Of a stretch of 10,618 bases of DNA, positions 1 through 6,753 are shown piece by piece. The translations under genes were made by a program, and so were the position numbers. The DNA comes from CAZGRP01 sp964527995. Its GTDB lineage: Bacteria; Zhuqueibacterota; Zhuqueibacteria; Oceanimicrobiales; CAZGRP01. The notes beneath the pieces were generated by a model, which was not told the origin of the DNA, did not search any database, and saw only the letters and a list, made by a program, of their open reading frames with translations. The DNA lies in contig CAZGRP010000096.1 in the NCBI GenBank assembly GCA_964527995.1, positions 1-10,618 on the forward strand, in the 5' to 3' direction. The first letter of the stretch is position 1; every line of letters begins with the position of its first letter.

Positions 1-41
1 GGAGCGCCTACTCAGGTAGCTTGCGATCCGACCGGGTCTGG

Positions 42-995
42 TCATTCAGCCAGCTCATAACTGATTCTTGTTATGTGACCACGCCAGTAGGGCTTCGGTC
101 CCTCGGGCAGGATCCATGCCACCTCGCCATCGAGCGGTATGCGTATGCCGTCGCGTAGATCGTAGTTACTCCATCGGCCTTCCCACGGTGTTGGAATCAC
201 GGCGCCCGCAACGATCCGCCCGCGCGCCTCGGCACGCACGGACTGCATCAGGCCGTTCTCATCGAAGCGGAACACCATCGTCACCGTGGTTTCGCCGTCC
301 TTCAGAGTTGCCTTCGCGGAGGTAGCGTCCAACGCTTCCCATTGCACGCCTTGGCTCGGCAGCAACGCCGTCGGATACCAGGCGGCTTCGGCAAAAAATC
401 GCATCAGTTCACCCTGCGCCGCCTCCGGCGTGCCGCGCACATCCGCCAGCGATACCAGTCCGAACAGCGACGCATGGAGAATACCTTCGCCGGCGATGTA
501 AGCGTCATGCACGCGCACCGTCAGGCCGGGCATGATGGCAATACGCCCTTCCCAGTCGAAGCCCGGCCGCCGGATGACGACTCTCTGGGTCGAGATGAAT
601 GACCTCCATTGTTCGCCGGTTTCGCTCATGTTGAAAGTGCCAGTGTGCTCCACGCTGACGGCCGAGACCAGGGGTTGCCCGTCTCTAAGTACGGCGCGAA
701 AGTAGCGCTGCACCGGCGCAGGCAGACCATTCAGTTCTTTGGAGTCGTATGTCGCCGGTTCAATGGGGAGACGTTCTGCCTCCAGCTTGGTATGCATCTC
801 CTTGGTAGCGGATTGCCAGCGACTGGAGCCGTATACCAGCAAAACGGCAATGACGATCGCCAGTCCCAGGATCACGAATAGGATCATCTTCCACCACTTC
901 CCATTTGATCTGCCAGCGCTCTCGGGATCACCTGCATGCCGCGAAGCGGACTGCCAGGTACGTTTTGTTGGTAATCCGGGTTCTGATCTATTCAC
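42..995 (-). CDS. DUF6544-like membrane-anchored protein, function unknown
   Basis: A 317-residue protein of unknown function. Residues 1-36 are a polar, basic leader. Residues about 37-56 are one strongly hydrophobic segment beginning MILFVILGLAIVIAV, followed by a soluble, probably extracytoplasmic domain. That domain matches, from memory, the DUF6544 (earlier DUF6920) family: LPAPVQRYFR at 91-100, RFFAEAAWYPTALLP at 199-213, then a C-terminal block with GRW, a Tyr, GIRIP, GEVAW and PYWRG (273-305). No catalytic motif is evident. The start is GTG at 995, with GAGAGG three bases upstream on the minus strand; the next in-frame ATG (residue 37) would cut into the membrane segment. It is transcribed divergently from the susC-like gene and its stop lies 41 bases from the window edge, so downstream partners are unseen. 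Gene confidence is high, family confidence moderate. Confidence 0.85.
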   Translation of the reverse strand: MNRSEPGLPTKRTWQSASRHAGDPESAGRSNGKWWKMILFVILGLAIVIAVLLVYGSSRWQSATKEMHTKLEAERLPIEPATYDSKELNGLPAPVQRYFRAVLRDGQPLVSAVSVEHTGTFNMSETGEQWRSFISTQRVVIRRPGFDWEGRIAIMPGLTVRVHDAYIAGEGILHASLFGLVSLADVRGTPEAAQGELMRFFAEAAWYPTALLPSQGVQWEALDATSAKATLKDGETTVTMVFRFDENGLMQSVRAEARGRIVAGAVIPTPWEGRWSNYDLRDGIRIPLDGEVAWILPEGPKPYWRGHITRISYELAE

Positions 996-1492
996 GGACC
1001 TCTCTTTTCAACACATGCTTAGTGCGGGCACGACAATAGCGGAGGGCCTGGCGCACCAGATCGCGAAGCCCGGGTGGCGGGTCTCCCTGAAGGGACGAGG
1101 TTGTTCGCGCCATGGCGTTCGATCCAAACGCAGCGAGGGAGCCGAGAGGCCGAATCGAGCAGCAGCAGTACCGGTGTGTCGTCTTCGTGACCCCCTCGGT
1201 GCGAGTCCTATTATGGAAAGCGGCAGAACGGCGTCTGGCTGCACCGGGAATACGAAGGATGAGTAACGGGCCCAATATACGCCAAGGAGGCCGCTTTGTC
1301 AACACCAAACCGTGCCCGAAAGGTGCGCACGACCCAGCCGCCAAGCCTGTGCTGATCTGCTTGACGTCGACCATCCAACCCGGCGGCGACTTCTTTCCCT
1401 ACCGGATCGAAGATCCTCAAGGTCACAGATGAAAGTCTCTGGAAGTAATTGTCCAAAGAAACCCGGCGGTTTCGACAAAAAGATTCTTTCCG

Positions 1493-1527
1493 CCGCGCCG
1501 CTGCCGACAGGGAAGCGGCGCGGTTTT
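1493..1527 (+). terminator. Intrinsic terminator-like hairpin with no gene upstream
   Basis: The arms CCGCGCCGCT (1493-1502) and AGCGGCGCGG (1514-1523) pair perfectly over 10 bp around an 11-nt loop. TTTT follows immediately (1524-1527), which fits plus-strand termination; the T tract is short. On the minus strand the nearest T run is about a dozen bases past the stem, so termination there is less likely. A second hairpin, GAAACC-CGGC-GGTTTC, lies just upstream at 1458-1473. No recognisable plus-strand gene precedes it, so it may end a small RNA or lie in a long leader of the susC transcript. Confidence 0.6.
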
Positions 1528-1698
1528 GTAGTCCGTCTGCATGTGGTAAAAACGGCAAATGATATACACATTCGTAAAAAATCTTTTTCCAATGGCAGGC
1601 GATCGGCGATGATGTCGGAGTTGGTTGGAACAGGTGGAAGAAGAGGGTCCCGGAAACACCAGCCTTAACATGATGGAAACTTTGTGGTTGGGGTGCCA

Positions 1699-1729
1699 CA
1701 GGTGGGTCGTTCAGGGTTCGCAGGTGGGT
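1699..1729 (+). repeat. Two 9-bp direct repeats CAGGTGGGT, 22 bp apart
   Basis: CAGGTGGGT occurs at 1699-1707 and again at 1721-1729, a start-to-start spacing of 22 bp, about two helical turns. A shorter AGGTG recurs at 1737-1741. The surrounding 1690-1728 stretch has four G runs of three or more on the plus strand. Spacing and position 300 bp upstream of susC would suit a regulator binding site, but two copies in a G-rich stretch can arise by chance. Confidence 0.35.
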
Positions 1730-1782
1730 GTGCAAGAGGTGACCGGCTGTGTGGTGCAAGGTTGTGCACGTCGGGACGGAAT

Positions 1783-1812
1783 GAGACAAAAAATGAAAAA
1801 TAACGGTACAAT
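1783..1812 (+). promoter_or_regulatory. Weak sigma-70-like promoter candidate upstream of susC
   Basis: GAGACA (1783-1788) and TACAAT (1807-1812) match the -35 and -10 consensus at four and five of six positions, with an 18-nt spacer in an AT-rich patch. It would give a leader of about 220 nt before the susC-like ATG. It is the best match I found by eye between the 1493-1527 hairpin and the gene, but such matches are frequent in AT-rich DNA. Confidence 0.3.
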
Positions 1813-2021
1813 CCAAAACATTCTGGCCAGGTCTCTCGTATGGAATAAAACTTGTGTGGTTCGGGTTCCTCTTGTCCCATTCCGCGAACTTCTGTTCGGT
1901 AGAAGCCTGCTGGCATGTCACCGGCGGCGGGTTTGCAGGCAGAGGATCCGAACAGAACACGCGGGTTTCCTGCGCGGCCGCCTCGTTTGCGATCGCCAGG
2001 AGAAAACCAGTGAACCCCAAG

Positions 2022-2030
2022 AAGGGAGGT
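2022..2030 (+). promoter_or_regulatory. Ribosome binding site fixing the susC-like start
   Basis: AAGGGAGGT ends six bases before ATG at 2037. The reading frame is open further upstream, but only this ATG is followed at once by a signal peptide, so this site decides the start. Confidence 0.85.
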
Positions 2031-2036
2031 ACTTCC

Positions 2037-4865
2037 ATGGCTTTTCCCACTGCCAAGCCGCACTTGGCGCGAGTCAGGCAGAAGTTCGGGTGTCTCAGCG
2101 TGCTTCTGTTGCTTGCCGCCTCACTTCCACAGATTGCTCTGGCTCAGCCCAAAGGCACTATCGTCGGCAGGGTGCTGGAGGCCCGAACCGGCGAACCACT
2201 ACCCGGCGCCAACGTAGCGCTGAAAGGTACCACGATGGGCGCAGCCACAACTACGGAAGGGTTCTACATCATCCGTAATGTTCCGGCAGGCACGCACACC
2301 ATTGTCGCTTCCTTCATCGGCTACCACAGCCAGGAGCGGACAGTAACCGTGGCGCCCAGCGCCCGGACCACCGCTGATTTCTCTTTGAAGGAAAGTGTTC
2401 TGCAGATGGACGAGATCGTGGTCACGGGGACCGGCACCGGGGTGAAGAGAAAGGCGATCACCGCTGCGGTTGGGACCATCAGCGCCAAGGACATCGAGGG
2501 CACACCCTCACAGTCGATTGACCAGTTGCTGCAAGGCCGGGTTACGGGCGGCGTGGTCAATCTCAACTCCGGTCAACCGGGAACCGCCGGCCGAATCCGC
2601 GTGCGCGGAGTGAACAGCGCCACGGTGAGCCAGACGCCCGTCATCTATATCGACGGCGTGCGAGTGGACAACAACGATAATTTCCGCCTCGAAGTCGGCA
2701 CCGGCGGTCTGGCCTCCAACGCGCTCTCCGACATCCTGGTCGGTGATATCGAACGCATCGAGATCACCAAGGGTGGCGCCGCATCGACACTGTACGGGTC
2801 CGAGGCCGCCAACGGAGTGATCCAGATCTTCACCAAGAAAGGCACTGCCGGGCCAGCCCGCTGGACTTTCAAACTCGAGCAGGGATTCAATTCCCCGGAG
2901 AAGAAGTTCATCATTGAGGACTTCACCAAGGACGAAGTTCTGCGAACGGGCTACTACCAGAAGTACATTGTCGGACTCGACGGTGGCAGCCAGAATACCA
3001 CCTATCACTTCAGCGGCTCGATTTTGGGCAACGACGGCGTTTTGCCCAAGAACAACGACAACCGCTATTCTTTCCGCGGCGGCGTGCGCACATTCCCGAA
3101 CGATCAGTGGCAAATCGACTTCTCGGCCGGCGTGGTGCGCGATGACTTCGAGCGCATGTTCAACAACAACGCCATCGCCAGCCTGCTGACGAGTGTCGAG
3201 GGCGCGGACGCACCCTTCGGCGACCCGAATGCGACGCTGGCGGAAAAAGAAGCCGCTGCCAAAGAGTTCATACTACCGAAGATCACCGAAGCCGTCAACC
3301 GTTTCAATTTCGGGACCACCGCCCGCTTCGAACCGAGTTCGTTCTTCACCACGCGTTTGACTCTCGGGCTCGATTTCCGCAAGAACGAAAACCGTCAGTT
3401 CATCCCGATCGCTGCACAACGGGTGACCAGCACTCCTGGCGGCGGCCTGAATCGATCCGACCGCGAATTCCTCACCGTCACTCTCGATTATGCCGGCACC
3501 ATCAGGTATCCTACCGAGGGCGACATCACCTCATCGTTCACCTTTGGCGCCCAGGGTTTCCGGCAGAACGACCGCACCAGCCAGGTAATCGCCACCAGCT
3601 TCGGGCTGCCGGGTTCGGACGACTTCGACAACGCAGCCAATCTCTCCCCGCAGGAATCGAACCAGGAGGTGTTCAACGGCGGCTTCTTCTTCAATGAGCA
3701 GCTCGGCTTCCGTGACAAGTTCTTCGTCAATGCCGGGATCCGTTTCGACGGCAACACTGCTTTTGGGGATAAGGTGAATCTGGAAACCTACCCCAAGTTC
3801 GGCGCCGCCTACAACGTTTCCGATGAGCGCTTCTGGTCGAAACTCCCTTGGGGCACAGTGCTGCATCAGCTCAAGCTTAGAGGCTCCTGGGGTGAAACTG
3901 GAAGCTTCCCGACTCCTTTCACCAAGGACAAGAGCTTCAACCAGGGTGCCTTTCTCGGCACCGTCTCGGCTAACTTCGGCAACCCGGGCGACCCCGATCT
4001 TGGCCCGGAGCGCACGCGGACAATCGAGTTTGGGTTGGACGCTGCGCTTCTGCAGGAGAGAATCGGCATCGAGTTCACGGTTTTCGACGAGAAGACGACC
4101 GACGCTCTTTTTTCGGTCCCCAGCGATCCGGCCACCGGTCTCGGCTTTCAGCTTCGCAACGTCGGCACCATCGAGAACAACGGCATCGAGCTCGGCCTGA
4201 ACGCTACCGTTATCGATAACCGCGATCTGAAGGTGTCGTTCCGCGGGTCCTACTCCACCCTGGACAACGAGGTGACCAGTCTGGGCGGCTCGCAGCCGTT
4301 CAGCATCGGTGGCTTCGGCTTTCTGCCCGAGCGCGTCGAAAAAGGTCGTCCGGTGGGTGTGTTCAGGACCAACGAGCCCACGGGCGATGGCAAGTTCGAG
4401 ACCGTGCTGCAGAAGTCTCCGATCGCCGACAAGTATTACTCCCTGGCTGCCTTCGTCACTTTCCGCCGCAACTTCCGGCTGACGATCCTCGGAGACGGCC
4501 AGACCGGTGGATACATTCTCAACACCGGCTCGGTGATCCGCTTCTTCAACGGTGCCGCGCCGCAGGCATCCAAGGTGCCGCCGGGGTACTCGTTTGTGAC
4601 AGCGTCGGGCGTGTTCGTGGAGGACTCGAACTTCTTCAAGATCCGTGAAATCACGGCCTCCTACCGCGTTCCGCAGAGGTATTTCGGCACGGCTCTGACC
4701 CTGTCGGCCAGTGTCCGCAACCTTCTGACATTCGCAAACAACGACGACCTCGATCCGGAGCTCAACGGCGTACGGAGCGGCCGTAACGTGGACGTCGGCG
4801 GGATCAACTTCTTCACGCTCTCGCCGCCGAGGCAGTTTCGCTTCACCGTTGAAGTTGGCATATAG
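2037..4865 (+). CDS. SusC/RagA-like TonB-dependent outer-membrane transporter
   Basis: A 942-residue outer-membrane transporter that, in this family, forms the barrel beneath a SusD lid and imports oligomers using TonB-transmitted energy. A basic N-terminus and hydrophobic stretch (about 18-36, ending IALA before Gln37) form the signal peptide. Residues about 39-117 are a carboxypeptidase-regulatory-like beta-sandwich (GRVLEARTGEPLPGANV, then GFYIIRNVPAG). A TonB-box-like QMDEIVVTGTG follows at 123-133. The plug spans about 135-270, with VIYIDGVRVD (202-211) and ASTLYGSEAANGVIQIFTKKG (249-269). The rest has the alternating, aromatic-rich pattern of a 22-strand barrel. Length is near the usual 950-1050. 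It starts at ATG 2037 and lies 35 nt before the susD-like gene, so the two are almost surely cotranscribed. The chain ends in VEVGI, not the common terminal aromatic residue. The substrate cannot be read from the sequence. No TonB, ExbB/ExbD or anti-sigma partner lies in the window. Confidence 0.95.
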   Translation: MAFPTAKPHLARVRQKFGCLSVLLLLAASLPQIALAQPKGTIVGRVLEARTGEPLPGANVALKGTTMGAATTTEGFYIIRNVPAGTHTIVASFIGYHSQERTVTVAPSARTTADFSLKESVLQMDEIVVTGTGTGVKRKAITAAVGTISAKDIEGTPSQSIDQLLQGRVTGGVVNLNSGQPGTAGRIRVRGVNSATVSQTPVIYIDGVRVDNNDNFRLEVGTGGLASNALSDILVGDIERIEITKGGAASTLYGSEAANGVIQIFTKKGTAGPARWTFKLEQGFNSPEKKFIIEDFTKDEVLRTGYYQKYIVGLDGGSQNTTYHFSGSILGNDGVLPKNNDNRYSFRGGVRTFPNDQWQIDFSAGVVRDDFERMFNNNAIASLLTSVEGADAPFGDPNATLAEKEAAAKEFILPKITEAVNRFNFGTTARFEPSSFFTTRLTLGLDFRKNENRQFIPIAAQRVTSTPGGGLNRSDREFLTVTLDYAGTIRYPTEGDITSSFTFGAQGFRQNDRTSQVIATSFGLPGSDDFDNAANLSPQESNQEVFNGGFFFNEQLGFRDKFFVNAGIRFDGNTAFGDKVNLETYPKFGAAYNVSDERFWSKLPWGTVLHQLKLRGSWGETGSFPTPFTKDKSFNQGAFLGTVSANFGNPGDPDLGPERTRTIEFGLDAALLQERIGIEFTVFDEKTTDALFSVPSDPATGLGFQLRNVGTIENNGIELGLNATVIDNRDLKVSFRGSYSTLDNEVTSLGGSQPFSIGGFGFLPERVEKGRPVGVFRTNEPTGDGKFETVLQKSPIADKYYSLAAFVTFRRNFRLTILGDGQTGGYILNTGSVIRFFNGAAPQASKVPPGYSFVTASGVFVEDSNFFKIREITASYRVPQRYFGTALTLSASVRNLLTFANNDDLDPELNGVRSGRNVDVGGINFFTLSPPRQFRFTVEVGI

Positions 4866-4900
4866 GCCACAAACTTGACCACACTAACGAGGAGTAGGAG

Positions 4901-6325
4901 ATGCTGAAAGTCCTTTTTCGAACGCGAAGACGGGTCGTGTGGGTGCTCTCGGCCGCGGCGATCACGGCAACGGCGTGCGACATCCTGGACCCGACGGATG
5001 TCAGAAACCCTCAGACGACCGAGGAGAGCTTGCAGCAAGGCGCCACCGGTGCCGCTGGCCCCTTCGTGACAGGGGTGCAGGAGCGCTATTCCGACGCCAT
5101 TGAGGATCTATCGTACTACACGGACGTCGTCTCGGACAACTACGATAACGTGGCGACGTTCATCTCGCCGCAGACCGACCTCCCCACATCGATCGTGCCG
5201 GCCGATCTGACCCTGAATGGTGGTGGCGGTCCTTTCTTTGAAATGCAAGAACTTCGTGCTCTAGCGAATTTTGCTCTCGATTCGGTGCTGCCGAACGATC
5301 CCACCTCAACGCCGGAGCAGGAGGCTGACGTGTGGTTCTATCGTGGCATGGCGAGCCTGCTCGCTGCTGAAGATTTCGTCGCCGTGCCCGTCGAAGAGAA
5401 CGGCCCGGCCGTGCCCGGTGAGCAGTTGCTTCAGCTCGCCATCGCTGATTTCAAGAAGGCTCAGACTGTGAGTCAGCAAGGGGACTTCCAGACGAGAATT
5501 CATCTGGTGCTGGCGCGTGCCTACCGGTTGGCCGGTGATGCTGCCATGGCTGGCAGCGAAGCCACTGCCGCCCTCGGCGGTTCGTCAGATTTCGTCTTCC
5601 CGGCTCTGTACGACGCCGCGAACAACGTCAACGTCGGCTTCACTTTCGCCGTCAGCCGAAACCTGAATGACATCCAGCCTCTACCGCGGCTCGATTTCCT
5701 CGATCCGAAGTACACCGATCGCGACTCACCGATCGCCTCGGTCAAGATGGAGGAAGCTCACCTCATTCTCGCTGAGGTGGCCCTGGCCGGCAGCGATATT
5801 GGCGGCGCCGTGCAACACCTGGTCGCCGCCATCAACCTGGCCAAGTCGCGGCCGACGGTGACCTTTTTCGATTCGGATCCGCGCCAGGGAAGACCGCAAG
5901 CTGGCACGGTGCAGGCAAGCCCATCGGCGCCCGCCCTGGCTGGCCTCATCATGCCGCGTAGCGGCAGCGCCGTTCCGGTACCCGTGATCTCGGCGACGAG
6001 CCTCGATCCGACTCAGGTCGCCGGACTGAGTGATCCAGTGGAGATTCTGCGCACCCTCTACCAGGCGCGCCAGGAGATCTTCTTCTTCGAAGGCCGGCGG
6101 ATGAGCGATCTGGGTATCCGCCTGCCCATGATGCAGCGCGAGATCGAGACCAACACGAGTATCAACCCCGGGGATCCCGGAACAGTGGTCCAGGTACCTG
6201 GTTACATTCCGGGCGGTGACGGTTTGGATGCATTCACAGTTTCTGGCAACAACACCGTCATCTCCACGGACATGAATCAGGTGCTGGCCGACAACCGCGT
6301 GTCTCCTTTCGTTATGCCGTTCTGA
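4901..6325 (+). CDS. SusD/RagB-like outer-membrane nutrient-binding lipoprotein
   Basis: A 474-residue surface lipoprotein expected to cap the neighbouring SusC-like barrel and bind the substrate. The N-terminus is basic (RTRRR at 7-11), then hydrophobic, ending TATAC. Cys26 is the likely lipidated residue, although the -3 position is Ala, not the usual Leu. The body is mainly helical with TPR-like helix pairs at about 143-185, 197-225 and 280-312 (VKMEEAHLILAEVALAGSD). The C-terminal part has the family pattern LYQARQEIFFFEGRRMSDLGIRLP at 386-409, where Arg, Glu, Phe, Glu, Gly, Arg and Arg are typical. The protein is slightly shorter than many SusD members (about 500-600 residues), which suggests short binding loops. 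GGAG at 4891-4894 sits six bases before the ATG. A strong terminator follows 70 nt after the stop, closing a two-gene operon. The family is clear; the ligand is unknown. Confidence 0.92.
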   Translation: MLKVLFRTRRRVVWVLSAAAITATACDILDPTDVRNPQTTEESLQQGATGAAGPFVTGVQERYSDAIEDLSYYTDVVSDNYDNVATFISPQTDLPTSIVPADLTLNGGGGPFFEMQELRALANFALDSVLPNDPTSTPEQEADVWFYRGMASLLAAEDFVAVPVEENGPAVPGEQLLQLAIADFKKAQTVSQQGDFQTRIHLVLARAYRLAGDAAMAGSEATAALGGSSDFVFPALYDAANNVNVGFTFAVSRNLNDIQPLPRLDFLDPKYTDRDSPIASVKMEEAHLILAEVALAGSDIGGAVQHLVAAINLAKSRPTVTFFDSDPRQGRPQAGTVQASPSAPALAGLIMPRSGSAVPVPVISATSLDPTQVAGLSDPVEILRTLYQARQEIFFFEGRRMSDLGIRLPMMQREIETNTSINPGDPGTVVQVPGYIPGGDGLDAFTVSGNNTVISTDMNQVLADNRVSPFVMPF

Positions 6326-6395
6326 GACCCGCAAGCATTGCCGCAAGTGGCGAGCCACGGGGTCCTCAGCGTGGTTGAACCCTGGTTTCCTACCG

Positions 6396-6435
6396 AGAGC
6401 CCATGGGGGATGCGTCCCCATGGGCTCTTGCTTTT
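6396..6435 (+). terminator. Strong intrinsic terminator of the susCD-like operon
   Basis: AGAGCCCATGGGG (6396-6408) and CCCCATGGGCTCT (6416-6428) form a perfect 13-bp stem with a 7-nt loop, followed by TTGCTTTT (6428-6435 region). It lies 70 nt after the susD-like stop. The opposite strand has no T tract after the stem, so it acts on the plus strand. Confidence 0.9.
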
Positions 6436-6753
6436 GGTCGACAAGGGCCGAGGAACCGCGGCGCCGATGCGACCGGGCAACCCTGGAGCGTGATGCAGGG
6501 GCGCGATGAAGGCCGGTCGCTGTCGGCGGTAAAACATTGCGGAGAGGTTTCGGCGTGGCAGAGATGAAGTGACGCAGCTCAGTGTCTCAACCCTGTCGAC
6601 GGCCGCGGTGTTGAGCCAGTCAGGCAACAATCCGCTCTCTGGCTCGTAGGTGAATCTCCGGGGCATGTTGAGGAGGCTCCGGCGAGCGCGGAGTCGGTGC
6701 CGCTGGCGCTGTTGAGTCGGATTATTTTAGGGCCAAAAAGAACGGAGGTCGCT
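6436..6753. other. Intergenic gap between the susD terminator and the M16 peptidase gene
   Basis: About 318 nt with no supported gene. A minus-strand open frame crosses it but runs through the terminator and has an Arg/Pro/Ser-rich, domain-free translation. I expect the peptidase promoter here because the operon upstream is terminated. An AT-rich ATTATTTTA lies at 6721-6729, but no convincing -35 element stands at the right distance, so I call none. Confidence 0.6.
6744..6748 (+). promoter_or_regulatory. Ribosome binding site fixing the M16 peptidase start
   Basis: GGAGG lies five bases before ATG at 6754. An in-frame ATG at 6697 has no comparable site and would place 19 extra residues ahead of the signal peptide, so the start at 6754 is preferred. 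Confidence 0.85.

Larger units (their letters stand above)
996..2036. other. Divergent intergenic region of about 1 kb without a convincing gene
   Basis: This stretch separates the DUF6544-like gene (minus) from the susC-like gene (plus). Open frames exist on both strands, but their translations are rich in Arg, Ser, Pro, Cys and His, lack domain-like patterns, overlap each other and have no good ribosome binding sites. What can be seen is a perfect 10-bp terminator hairpin at 1493-1527 with a smaller hairpin just before it (1458-1473), a G-rich stretch with short direct repeats at about 1690-1741, and an AT-rich patch at about 1780-1855 near a weak promoter candidate. It must contain the promoters of both flanking genes and may encode a small RNA. 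I see no tRNA, rRNA or mobile-element ends. Confidence 0.7.

Noticed and set aside
1113..1130. GCGTTCGATCC resembling a tRNA T-loop
   Set aside because: The flanks do not form a T stem and no acceptor or anticodon arm can be drawn around it.
988..1374. Minus-strand open frame of 128 codons upstream of the DUF6544-like gene, overlapping its start
   Set aside because: The translation is Arg/Cys/Ser-rich with no domain-like pattern and several competing frames cover the same DNA.
1477..1588. AAAAAGATT (1477-1485) and AATCTTTTT (1580-1588) as inverted repeat ends of a small element
   Set aside because: The match is short, AT-only in part, has no target duplication and encloses no gene, so chance is the better explanation.
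1854..2036. Extending the SusC-like protein 61 residues upstream
   Set aside because: The extension would bury the signal peptide internally; AAGGGAGGT before ATG 2037 gives a proper start.
1211..2056. Long minus-strand open frame of 281 codons across the divergent gap
   Set aside because: The translation is rich in His, Pro, Cys and Phe without recognisable motifs, crosses the terminator-type hairpin and runs into the susC ribosome binding site and start.
1625..2278. Plus-strand open frame of 217 codons entering the susC gene in another frame
   Set aside because: It overlaps the signal peptide and regulatory-like domain of the clearly real SusC protein and has no family features.
6277..6666. 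Minus-strand open frame of 129 codons between the susD-like and peptidase genes
   Set aside because: It overlaps the susD-like 3' end and its terminator, and has no recognisable pattern.
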